Source: an uncultured Micrococcales bacterium (GTDB lineage Bacteria; Actinomycetota; Actinomycetes; S36-B12; UBA10799). From it: 10,573 nt of DNA. The stretch is from assembly GCA_937952095.1 (NCBI GenBank), contig CALFYG010000172.1:1-10573 (forward strand), read 5' to 3'. This document shows positions 1-6,135 of this stretch, piece after piece. Positions within the stretch are counted from its first letter, which is position 1; each line of letters opens with the position of its first letter. A program made the position numbers and the translations under genes. Under the pieces are notes generated by a model. It was not told the DNA's origin and searched no databases. It was given only the letters and a program-made list of their open reading frames with translations.

Positions 1-911
1 GCGCGGTTGTTGCGGTTGGCGTCGCTGGCCTGTCCGGGGAAGTTCGGGTTCATCGTGGGCACCGAGGCCAGCGCCTTGATCTCTCCCGTCCGGGGATCGA
101 TGACGACCACGGTCCCGCTGTCCGCGTCGGCCTCCTTGACCTTCTGCTCGATCGCACGCTGAGCGACCCATTGCAGGTCGCTGTCGATGGTCAGTTGCAC
201 CGACGTGCCATCCACCGGGTCACGTTCACGTTCGGAACCGGTGGGGATCTGACGCCCACCGATCCCGCTCTCGAAGATCTTCTGGCCGTCCTGGCCGCGC
301 AACTCCTTGTCCAGGCCGTATTCGAGCCCGGCACCGGCCTCGCCGTCCTCCCGGACGTACCCGAGCACGTTGGCGCCGAGTTCGCCGGACGGGTAGTAGC
401 GCTTCGTGGTCCGCTGCCCGAAGATCCCGCGCAGATCCAGCGACGAGACGGCGTCCCAGGTCTCGGGAGTCACCTGCTTGGCGATGTACGCGAAGTGTTT
501 GTCCGTCGTCAGCGACGCGACGATCTGGTCCTTGGGGATGTTCAGGATCGGGGCCAGGTAGTCCGCTGTCGCATCCTTGTCGGTGACCAGCCGGGGGTCG
601 GCGGTGACATCCACCGCTTCAACGGACTCGGCCAGTGGCCGCATGTCCGCGTCGTAGATGGTGCCGCGCTTGGCCGGCAGGGCAACCACAGCGGTGCGAT
701 CCGCGACAGCGGCCTCCGCGCGGGGGGTGCGGTTGAGCAACTGCAGATCGACCAGGCGGGCCGCGAAGATCGTCAACGTGAACGCGACGCCGAGGGCAAG
801 CAGGCGCAGCCGCTTGCTGGGGTCGGCCGGGGAGTACGTCCGGGGCGTACCGTCACCATCGCCGTCGAGCCACCGACTCGGCCGCAGAGGGGGTCGGGTC
901 GATGTACTCAC
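1..911 (-). CDS. ftsI: Septal peptidoglycan transpeptidase FtsI (PBP3/PbpB), 3' part cut by window edge
   Basis: Class B penicillin-binding protein that cross-links septal peptidoglycan in the divisome, anchored in the membrane with its body outside. About 303 codons are in the window. The GTG start at 911-909 is chosen because AGGA lies 5 bases upstream and it sits 28 bases after the ftsL stop. Residues 1-35 are a cytoplasmic tail, and about 36-55 form the membrane anchor (LLALGVAFTLTIFAARLVDL). The class B pedestal motif KRGTIYD is at about 81-87, followed by RYYPSGELGANVLGYV, GLEYGLD and the start of the transpeptidase domain (SGTVVVIDPRTGEI, then PTMNPNFPGQ). The reading frame is open to position 1. 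The catalytic SxxK serine and the SxN and KTG motifs should lie just past the edge and cannot be seen. It is the fourth gene of the dcw run. The family call is very firm; the start codon is likely but not proven. Confidence 0.96.
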   Translation of the reverse strand, partial: MSTSTRPPLRPSRWLDGDGDGTPRTYSPADPSKRLRLLALGVAFTLTIFAARLVDLQLLNRTPRAEAAVADRTAVVALPAKRGTIYDADMRPLAESVEAVDVTADPRLVTDKDATADYLAPILNIPKDQIVASLTTDKHFAYIAKQVTPETWDAVSSLDLRGIFGQRTTKRYYPSGELGANVLGYVREDGEAGAGLEYGLDKELRGQDGQKIFESGIGGRQIPTGSERERDPVDGTSVQLTIDSDLQWVAQRAIEQKVKEADADSGTVVVIDPRTGEIKALASVPTMNPNFPGQASDANRNNR

Positions 912-939
912 GTGTGTCCTGTCGTCGGTTGCCGGGTGC

Positions 940-1530
940 CTATCGGCCGGTGATACCCAAGGGTTGCTCGGTATCGGTCCCGGGCGTGGTTGCCACGCCG
1001 GGAGCCGGCGTGGATTGGGTCGGCTGCGGGGTCTCAGCGGTCACCGGAGCGGGCTCGGTGGCCGTGGCATCCGCCGAAGGATCTGTCGTAGCGGCACCTT
1101 GCCCACTGGGCATGGCAGAGGTCTGGGGTTCGCCGGTCACCGGGTCCAGCGGGACGCCGGCCGGGTAGGTGACACCCACGATCTTGCCGTCCGCCAAGCG
1201 GATGAACACCGGCGCGGTCGCCGGCACGAGGCCGAGTTCTTTGGCGCGCTTGGTGAGCGTCACCGGTGATGACGCGGCCTGGATCTGGGTGCGCAGCAAC
1301 TGCTCGCGCTGCGCGAGGTCGGCCTTCTGGACCCGCAGTTCGTGCGCACGGAAACTGCCCTTCGCCAGCGCCGTGTTCAGGACCAGAAGTGTGAGAAGAC
1401 CGATGCTGAGGACAGCCAGCGCGCCGATCGCGAACGCACTCGAGCTCATCACGCCGGTGCGGGTGCTGCGCGCGGGGGCCGTACGGTGCAGCACAGTGCG
1501 GCGCGAACCCGCGTGGGGTACGACCGTCAT
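940..1530 (-). CDS. ftsL: FtsL-like cell division membrane protein with long Pro/Thr/Ala-rich C-terminal tail
   Basis: Bitopic division protein of 196 residues. Its place between rsmH and ftsI is the usual place of ftsL, where it would act with FtsB/FtsQ-type partners to position and activate FtsI/FtsW (family knowledge). A basic cytoplasmic N-terminus (1-30) is followed by one membrane helix at about 31-54 and a charged heptad-like stretch at about 60-88 (ELRVQKADLAQREQLLRTQ) that fits a coiled coil. A short conserved-looking segment follows at about 91-119 (LTKRAKELGLVPATAPVF). Residues 124-196 are low complexity, rich in Pro, Thr, Ala and Gly, and should lie outside the membrane. The ATG at 1530 has GGGAGG 4 bases upstream and overlaps the rsmH stop as ATGA, which implies translational coupling. 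FtsL sequences diverge strongly, so the name rests on topology and gene order more than on residue identity. Confidence 0.88.
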   Translation of the reverse strand: MTVVPHAGSRRTVLHRTAPARSTRTGVMSSSAFAIGALAVLSIGLLTLLVLNTALAKGSFRAHELRVQKADLAQREQLLRTQIQAASSPVTLTKRAKELGLVPATAPVFIRLADGKIVGVTYPAGVPLDPVTGEPQTSAMPSGQGAATTDPSADATATEPAPVTAETPQPTQSTPAPGVATTPGTDTEQPLGITGR

Positions 1531-2483
1531 GATGCCTCCCGCAACTTCTCAGCCGCCCGCAGCCGGACCGATCGGGCCCGTGGGTTAGCCGCCACTTCTG
1601 ACTCCGACGCTACCTCCGAACCACGCGTAATCAGCCGAAGCCAGGGCCGCGAGTCGGGCGGAACAACCGGTAGATCCGGCGGTGCGGTGCTCTCCGCGCC
1701 GCGTCGCAGGGCCTGCTTGACCATCTTGTCCTCCAAGGAGTGATAACTGAGAACGATCAGTCGACCGCCGGGACGCAGTCGCTCCAACGCCGTGGGCAGC
1801 GCCGCCTCCAGGCTGCGCAATTCCGCATTGACCTCGATCCGGATGGCTTGGAACGTGCGCTTGGCCGGGTGTCCTTTGCGGCGATTGGCAGCCGGGACGC
1901 CCGCCTCCACCGCGGCGACCAGTTCGGTACTGGTGTGAAGGGGCCGGCGGGCCACGATCTGCCGGGCGATCCGGCGCGCGAACCGCTCCTCGCCGTACTC
2001 CCACAAGATCCTGGCCAACTCCGACTGGGGGTAGCTGTTCACGACCTCCTCGGCCGTCAACTCGGAGGTGGTGTCCATCCGCATGTCGAGCGGGGCCGCT
2101 TTGGAGTAGGCGAACCCCCTTTCGGTCTCGTCGATCTGCATCGAGGAGACCCCGAGGTCGAACAGCACGGCATCCACGTGATCGATGTCCACGGCATCGA
2201 GCACCTGCGCCATCTGGTCATATCGGGCGTGGTGGATGTCTGCCCGGGATCCGAACCGGTCGAGACGGGCCCTCGCCGCCTCGACAGCACCCGGATCCCG
2301 GTCGAGCCCCACCACGCGGGCGCGTGGGAACCGGTCGAGGACGGCGGCCGTGTGGCCGCCGAGACCGGTCGTGGCGTCGACCATGATGGGCTCCTGGGTC
2401 TGTGCGTCGGGTCCGAGGACGGGCTCGAGGAGTTCCAGAACGCGCTCAAGCGCCACAGGGATGTGGCGGGGGGCGGCGTCCAC
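1527..2483 (-). CDS. rsmH: 16S rRNA (cytosine(1402)-N(4))-methyltransferase RsmH (MraW)
   Basis: Uses S-adenosylmethionine to methylate N4 of C1402 in 16S rRNA, at the ribosomal P site. With the GTG start at 2483 the product is 318 residues, the normal family length. Visible motifs are RHIPVALERVLELL at the N-terminus, the AdoMet loop VDATTGLGGH (about 35-44), GLDRDPGAV, DAVLFDLGVSSMQIDE, PLDMRMD, KRTFQAIRIEVNAEL and LSYHSLEDKMVK, all typical of RsmH. The start is chosen because GGAG lies 7 bases upstream and the first residues align with where the family begins. The frame stays open further upstream, and another GTG at 2555 would add 24 residues. It follows mraZ after a 139-base gap and its TGA overlaps the ATG of ftsL. 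Function is very sure; the exact start is moderate. Confidence 0.96.
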   Translation of the reverse strand: MDAAPRHIPVALERVLELLEPVLGPDAQTQEPIMVDATTGLGGHTAAVLDRFPRARVVGLDRDPGAVEAARARLDRFGSRADIHHARYDQMAQVLDAVDIDHVDAVLFDLGVSSMQIDETERGFAYSKAAPLDMRMDTTSELTAEEVVNSYPQSELARILWEYGEERFARRIARQIVARRPLHTSTELVAAVEAGVPAANRRKGHPAKRTFQAIRIEVNAELRSLEAALPTALERLRPGGRLIVLSYHSLEDKMVKQALRRGAESTAPPDLPVVPPDSRPWLRLITRGSEVASESEVAANPRARSVRLRAAEKLREAS

Positions 2484-2552
2484 GTGATACTCCAGTTCGT
2501 CGGTGCGAGGCTCTGCGCTCCGGTCCCCGTCCGCGCAGTAAGCGGATGGGGC

Positions 2553-2583
2553 CACCTTGGGTCCGGGGAAGTGATCCAAGGTG
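2553..2583. repeat. Perfect 8-bp inverted repeat in the mraZ-rsmH gap (possible leader hairpin)
   Basis: CACCTTGG at 2553-2560 and CCAAGGTG at 2576-2583 are exact reverse complements separated by 15 bases. In the minus-strand transcript this would fold into an 8-bp stem with a 15-base loop, about 70 bases before the chosen rsmH start. There is no U-run after it, so it is not a classical intrinsic terminator. It could be an attenuator, a processing site or chance. If rsmH really starts at the GTG at 2555, that start codon would lie inside the stem. Confidence 0.4.
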
Positions 2584-2622
2584 ATGCGTCGGCCGGGGGC
2601 CGCAACGCAGGCGGGGTCAAGG

Positions 2623-3054
2623 TCAGAAGAGGCCGGGGACCACCTCCTCGGACAGGTCGGCGAACTGATCGTCCTGGGCTCGTAGGTACTCCTGCCAGGC
2701 CTGTTCGTCCCAGATCTCGACGGTGTGATGATTGCCGACGACCACACACTCCCGCTCGAGGCCGGCGTAGTCCCGCAGCGCCGGCGGAACCGTGATGCGG
2801 CCCTGCTTGTCCGGGACCTGGTCGAAGGCACTTGAGAACAACACACGGGAGTAGGCACGCACAGAGGCGTTGGACTGCGAGGCTTCGCGGATCCGGGCGG
2901 CGGCGGCCTCGAATTCGGCGATCGGCCACAGGACCAGCGACCGGTCCTGACCCTTCGTGAGGACCACACCGTCAGCGAGGCCGGACCGGAACTTTGCAGG
3001 CAGGATCACCCGGCCTTTGTCGTCGACCTTCGGAGTGTGCGTACCCAAGAACAT
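2623..3054 (-). CDS. mraZ: Transcriptional regulator MraZ
   Basis: DNA-binding protein of the SpoVT/AbrB fold that forms a ring and represses or tunes its own promoter and the dcw operon (family knowledge from Escherichia coli and Mycoplasma). At 143 residues it has the normal MraZ length. The two tandem half domains each show the family signature: VDDKGRVILPAKFR at about 10-23 and PDKQGRITVPPALR at about 81-94, with the conserved D..GR of each half present. The start is the ATG at 3054, 6 bases after a perfect AAGGAGGT; this gives the family's usual beginning MFLGTHTPKVD. It is the first gene of the mraZ-rsmH-ftsL-ftsI run, and a set of TGG repeats just upstream fits autoregulation. The gene upstream on the same strand is a PAS-GGDEF protein, ending 136 bases before the mraZ start. 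Confidence 0.97.
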   Translation of the reverse strand: MFLGTHTPKVDDKGRVILPAKFRSGLADGVVLTKGQDRSLVLWPIAEFEAAAARIREASQSNASVRAYSRVLFSSAFDQVPDKQGRITVPPALRDYAGLERECVVVGNHHTVEIWDEQAWQEYLRAQDDQFADLSEEVVPGLF

Positions 3055-3060
3055 GCGCAC

Positions 3061-3068
3061 ACCTCCTT
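3061..3068 (-). promoter_or_regulatory. Perfect Shine-Dalgarno sequence of mraZ
   Basis: The minus strand reads AAGGAGGT, fully complementary to the 16S rRNA 3' end, with 6 bases to the ATG at 3054. It decides between that ATG and the in-frame GTG at 3060, which would leave no spacing. It is one of the strongest ribosome binding sites in the window. Confidence 0.85.
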
Positions 3069-3083
3069 CGCCCTTGAACACCT

Positions 3084-3123
3084 CGGTGCCCCACAGTACT
3101 CCATTTCCCTCCACATAGCACCA
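3084..3123 (-). promoter_or_regulatory. MraZ-binding direct repeats (TGG units, exact 10-bp period) upstream of mraZ
   Basis: On the minus strand, TGG occurs at 3123-3121, 3113-3111, 3103-3101 and 3093-3091, giving four units TGGTGCTATG, TGGAGGGAAA, TGGAGTACTG and TGGGGCACCG with an exact 10-base period; AGG follows in phase at 3083. One further TGG lies 11 bases upstream (3134-3132). MraZ is known to bind arrays of TGGG-type direct repeats about one helical turn apart upstream of its own gene, so this is most likely the operator. The array ends about 30 bases before the mraZ ATG. I could not fix the -10 and -35 boxes; TACTGT at 3098-3093 is a weak -10 candidate inside the array. Confidence 0.78.
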
Positions 3124-3145
3124 CCTGACGCCCATATCCGCCCCT

Positions 3146-3161
3146 GGCAGGGCCCACTGCC
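3146..3161 (-). other. Short GC-rich hairpin between the PAS-GGDEF stop and mraZ
   Basis: GGCAG and CTGCC on the minus strand enclose a 6-base loop, 30 bases after the stop codon of the upstream gene. No T-run follows, so termination is only a possibility, and a 5-bp GC stem can arise by chance in this composition. It would separate the PAS-GGDEF transcript from mraZ if active. Confidence 0.2.
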
Positions 3162-3190
3162 CCACACGTGAGGTGAATGTTCGGTAGATC

Positions 3191-5578
3191 TCAGGTCGCG
3201 GCGACGACCCGGTTGCGGCCGGCCTGCTTGGCCTGGTACATCGCACGGTCGGCGCGGGCGATCAGACCATCGACGTCGTCGTGGATATCGGCCATCGTGA
3301 CCCCGATGCTCACCGTCACCGGGACGGCGTCACCTGCGATCATGACCGGCACGCCGAGTGTCTCCCGGACCTTCTCAGCGACCCGCGTGGCGGCGGCGAG
3401 GTCCGGCACCCCATCGAGCACGAGCAGGATCTCGTCCCCACCGACCCTGGCCACTGTGTCACCGGCGCGCACACAGTCCCGCACCCTGACGGCCACGGCT
3501 TGCAGCAAGGCATCACCCACCGCGTGCCCCCGGGCGTCATTGACCGCTTTGAAACCGTCCAGATCACAGAAGGCGACGGCCAGGTGCCCACGCCGCGGAT
3601 TGCCCGGCGCCAGCAGCCGGGTGAGTTGCGCGATCACCTCACGCCGATTCGCCAAGCCGGTCAGCTCGTCGGTCCGCGCCCGGCTGTCGAGTTCCTGCTC
3701 GGCCTCGACCTCGGCCTGCACGTCCCGCCAGCCACCCACGAACCCGACCGTTCGCCCGTCGTCGTCATGGACCGGATGGATCGTCGTCTCGATCCAGCGG
3801 GTACCGCCGTCCTTGGTGGGCATCCGCAAGCGGGCGCTGGACCGCTCACCCGACAACACCTCCGCCGTCGCGCGGTCGACGAACTCGCGGTCCTCCGGAC
3901 TCACGAGATCCCGGCCGTTGCGCCCGACGAACTCGTCCGGCGTGAAGCCCAGGACCTTCTGGACCCCCTCGGAAACCCATTCCGTGGTGCCGTCCAGGGA
4001 CGTCCTGTACACCACGTCCGTGGCGTTCTCCGCGAGCAGCCGGTATCGCTCCTCGGACTGCGACAGCGCCCGCTCGAAGTCCATCTGTTCCTGGATGTCG
4101 TGCGAGAACACCACCAGTGAGGTGACCCGGCCCGCCTCATCCCGCACCCCTCTGGCGGTCGCCTCCAACCAGCGCCAGCCCCGGTCCCTCGTGCGCATCC
4201 GGAACCGGGCACCCGCCGATTCCTCCCCCGCCAGCAGTCTCTGCTGGGCAGCCTGGATGGCGGGCGCATCGTCGCGGTGGACGAGGTCCAACACGGTGCC
4301 GGCGATCTCCTCGGGCGGCCATCCCAGCACCCGCTGCACCGCTGGCGAGATCCATTCCACCGCGCCACCGGGGACGTGGAACGACACCATGTCGCTGCTC
4401 TCCTCCAGCAACAGCCGGTACCGCGCTTCGGAGGCGGCCAGGTCGGCAGCCGCCTGGTGACGCTGCGTCACATCGCGCCACGTCACACTCAGTCCGTCGT
4501 GAACCGGCACCGCACGCAGATCGAAGCGCCGGGTCCGGCCGCCACGCAGTGGTTGCAGCGGCTGCTCGTTGAGGATCAGCGGCTGTCGGTCCTGGACGAC
4601 GCGCAGCAAGAGCTCCCACTGCTCGCTGTGCCGGATCTGCGGACCCAAGGACAACACGCGCTTGCCCACAACGTCGGCACGGGTGATGTCCAGGGCCTCA
4701 CAGGCGGCCGGATTGACCTCAACGACGACGAAGTCCGCGATGAGATCGTGATCGTCCCGAACGGCTTCGAGGACCACCTGCGGGTCGAGTTGGGCGTCGA
4801 GCGTGGCACGCAGGATCTGGCGTTCCGACTCCGCTTCCAGCCGCGCCTTGACCAGCTCGTCCACATCGCGCCAACTCGCGATCACCGCGACCGCCTCACC
4901 TGTGCCCTCGTCGACGACCGGCCTGGCGGACAGCGACACGAATCGCCCCGCACCCTGCGGCGTGCGGATCCGCACGACCACACCCGAACGGGACTCGCCT
5001 GCCAGGACCCGCGGCGCCAGTGCTGCGACGACCAGGCGCCCGGCGTCGTCAAGGAACTCGCCGGCATTGCGACCGATGAGATCCGTCGGCGCCCAGCCGG
5101 CGACCCCGCGCACACTCTCGGAGACCCATTCGATCGCGCCCTGCGGGTCGATGCGGAGAACCACGTCTGACGCGTCGTCGGCGACCATCGAGTAGCGGCC
5201 GTCCAGGCCCGCCTGGGCCTCGGCGATCTGCTGTTCGGTGATGTGGTTGATCGCGCCGTAGACGGCCTCAGAGCCGTCCGGTCGCACGACCTTGCGCGTG
5301 ATCTGCTGTCCCCAGACCGTGCCGCCTGCGCGGCGTGACCAGCGCAGAGTCAGGTGGGTGGCCACTGCCGGGGCTGCATTGAGGGCGGCGAGCACGGCCT
5401 CCCGGTCGCGGACGTCGAGGGCGTTCACCCACAGGCTGGAGTCGTCGAGGTACTCCTGCGCCCGATACCCGGTGAACTCCTCGATCGACTCCGAGACGTG
5501 CTCCAGACGCAGTTCCGGGCTGACCTGCAGGACGAAGAGGACGTCGAACAAGGCAGAAGCAACTGACTGATCCCCCAT
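3191..5578 (-). CDS. Soluble sensor protein with five PAS domains and a C-terminal GGDEF domain (probable diguanylate cyclase)
   Basis: Predicted to make c-di-GMP from two GTP in response to signals sensed by PAS domains. The product has 795 residues, no membrane segment and no EAL or HD-GYP domain. PAS-like units lie at about 9-116, 126-242, 257-374, 383-498 and 508-623, each ending near a W/H-D-(V/I) motif such as GGWRDVQAEVE. The GGDEF domain (about 631-795) shows DELTGLANRR, metal-binding FCDLDGFK, substrate-binding NDARGH and the inhibitory I-site RAGD five residues before the signature. The signature itself is GGDEI (about 713-717) instead of GGDEF. The ATG at 5578 is chosen; a TTG directly before it at 5581 has better spacing (7 bases) to an AGG. 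It lies 57 bases after the DUF3040 gene and 136 bases before mraZ. The domain call is firm. The signal sensed and whether the enzyme is active are unknown. Confidence 0.93.
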   Translation of the reverse strand: MGDQSVASALFDVLFVLQVSPELRLEHVSESIEEFTGYRAQEYLDDSSLWVNALDVRDREAVLAALNAAPAVATHLTLRWSRRAGGTVWGQQITRKVVRPDGSEAVYGAINHITEQQIAEAQAGLDGRYSMVADDASDVVLRIDPQGAIEWVSESVRGVAGWAPTDLIGRNAGEFLDDAGRLVVAALAPRVLAGESRSGVVVRIRTPQGAGRFVSLSARPVVDEGTGEAVAVIASWRDVDELVKARLEAESERQILRATLDAQLDPQVVLEAVRDDHDLIADFVVVEVNPAACEALDITRADVVGKRVLSLGPQIRHSEQWELLLRVVQDRQPLILNEQPLQPLRGGRTRRFDLRAVPVHDGLSVTWRDVTQRHQAAADLAASEARYRLLLEESSDMVSFHVPGGAVEWISPAVQRVLGWPPEEIAGTVLDLVHRDDAPAIQAAQQRLLAGEESAGARFRMRTRDRGWRWLEATARGVRDEAGRVTSLVVFSHDIQEQMDFERALSQSEERYRLLAENATDVVYRTSLDGTTEWVSEGVQKVLGFTPDEFVGRNGRDLVSPEDREFVDRATAEVLSGERSSARLRMPTKDGGTRWIETTIHPVHDDDGRTVGFVGGWRDVQAEVEAEQELDSRARTDELTGLANRREVIAQLTRLLAPGNPRRGHLAVAFCDLDGFKAVNDARGHAVGDALLQAVAVRVRDCVRAGDTVARVGGDEILLVLDGVPDLAAATRVAEKVRETLGVPVMIAGDAVPVTVSIGVTMADIHDDVDGLIARADRAMYQAKQAGRNRVVAAT

Positions 5579-5606
5579 CAATGACAGACCTGCTCCCCCG
5601 TCACAC

Positions 5607-5626
5607 CAGTTCGGAACGTCGAACTG
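5607..5626. repeat. Perfect 7-bp inverted repeat between the DUF3040 gene and the PAS-GGDEF gene
   Basis: CAGTTCG (5607-5613) and CGAACTG (5620-5626) are exact reverse complements with a 6-base spacer, within the 57-base gap. It could be a transcript hairpin that lowers read-through from the DUF3040 gene, or an operator for the PAS-GGDEF gene. No T-run follows on the minus strand. Confidence 0.4.
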
Positions 5627-5635
5627 CGGAACGAC

Positions 5636-6040
5636 TCAGGAGTCGCGACCGTCCCGTCGGTTGCGATCCTGCCACCGCTGCTCGAACTTGGCCATGAATC
5701 CAGACTGCCCTTTGGCGGGCTTGGCCTTCGGGGTGGGCGCAGTGACTCCGCCCTCCGCGGCGGCCTGCTTCGGCCCGCCGTGTCGAAGACCGGCAATGAC
5801 CAGGAACACCGCAGCGAGCATGACGATGAAACCGAAGACACCGAGTGGGGGGAGGCTGGCGGAGACGCCGGCCAGGAGCAGGCCCATTCCGACCAGTGCG
5901 CCGATGACGCCACCGACAACCCGTCGCCGATCCGCTCCGGACGAGCCGTGCCGCAAGGACGTGGCGAACTTCGGGTCCTCGGCCATGAGGGCCCGTTCCA
6001 TCTGCTCGAGCAGTCGCTGCTCATGCTCTGAGAGAGGCAC
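5636..6040 (-). CDS. DUF3040 family two-helix membrane protein
   Basis: Actinobacterial protein of unknown function, 134 residues. The N-terminus PLSEHEQRLLEQMERAL followed by EDPKFATSL is the recognisable DUF3040 signature. Two hydrophobic helices at about 41-60 and 66-85 are separated by a short turn (SLPPLG), so both ends probably face the cytoplasm. The C-terminal 48 residues are hydrophilic and basic (KAKPAK, QRWQDRNRRDGR). The ATG at 6040 has AAGGAGG 8 bases upstream. In many actinobacteria such a gene sits near mraZ and a dinB gene (from memory), and the same holds here except that a PAS-GGDEF gene lies between it and mraZ. The context hints at an envelope or division link, but nothing in the protein shows a reaction. 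Confidence 0.92.
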   Translation of the reverse strand: MPLSEHEQRLLEQMERALMAEDPKFATSLRHGSSGADRRRVVGGVIGALVGMGLLLAGVSASLPPLGVFGFIVMLAAVFLVIAGLRHGGPKQAAAEGGVTAPTPKAKPAKGQSGFMAKFEQRWQDRNRRDGRDS

Positions 6041-6073
6041 GTTCCTTCCCTCCTTGAGGTCTAGATACCAGCA

Positions 6074-6102
6074 ACGATACGGGTAGGCGCCCCGGATGGA
6101 AA
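6074..6102 (-). promoter_or_regulatory. Candidate promoter of the DUF3040 gene
   Basis: On the minus strand TTTCCA (6102-6097) and TATCGT (6079-6074) are spaced 17 bases apart, fitting a relaxed -35 (4 of 6) and an actinobacterial TAnnnT -10. A start about 7 bases downstream would leave a leader of roughly 26 bases with the Shine-Dalgarno site. It lies in the 95-base gap after dinB. Found by eye only. Confidence 0.35.
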
Positions 6103-6135
6103 CCCGAGAGTGCCCAGAACTTGGTCAAGAGCTTG

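Noticed and set aside
171..2795. Several plus-strand open frames of 130-350 residues (for example 171-953 and 1740-2795)
   Set aside because: They are shadows of ftsI, ftsL, rsmH and mraZ; their translations match no family and have skewed composition.
2484..2969. The RsmH frame is open up to 2969, suggesting a 480-residue protein
   Set aside because: The extension runs through mraZ in another frame and reads as Arg/Ser/Pro-rich nonsense; the family start fits the GTG at 2483 with a GGAG site.
3084..3134. The short direct repeats as a CRISPR-like or tandem satellite array
   Set aside because: Only three bases per 10-base unit are conserved and the position upstream of mraZ explains them as protein-binding sites.
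3177..4460. A 427-residue open frame on the plus strand opposite the PAS-GGDEF gene
   Set aside because: It is antisense to a clearly conserved coding region, is unusually rich in Ser, Arg and Thr, has no recognisable domain, and is expected in GC-rich DNA where the opposite frame lacks stops.
5607..5626. The inverted repeat as a LexA/SOS box
   Set aside because: The Gram-positive SOS box has CGAAC first and GTTCG second with 4 bases between; here the order is reversed with 6 bases between.
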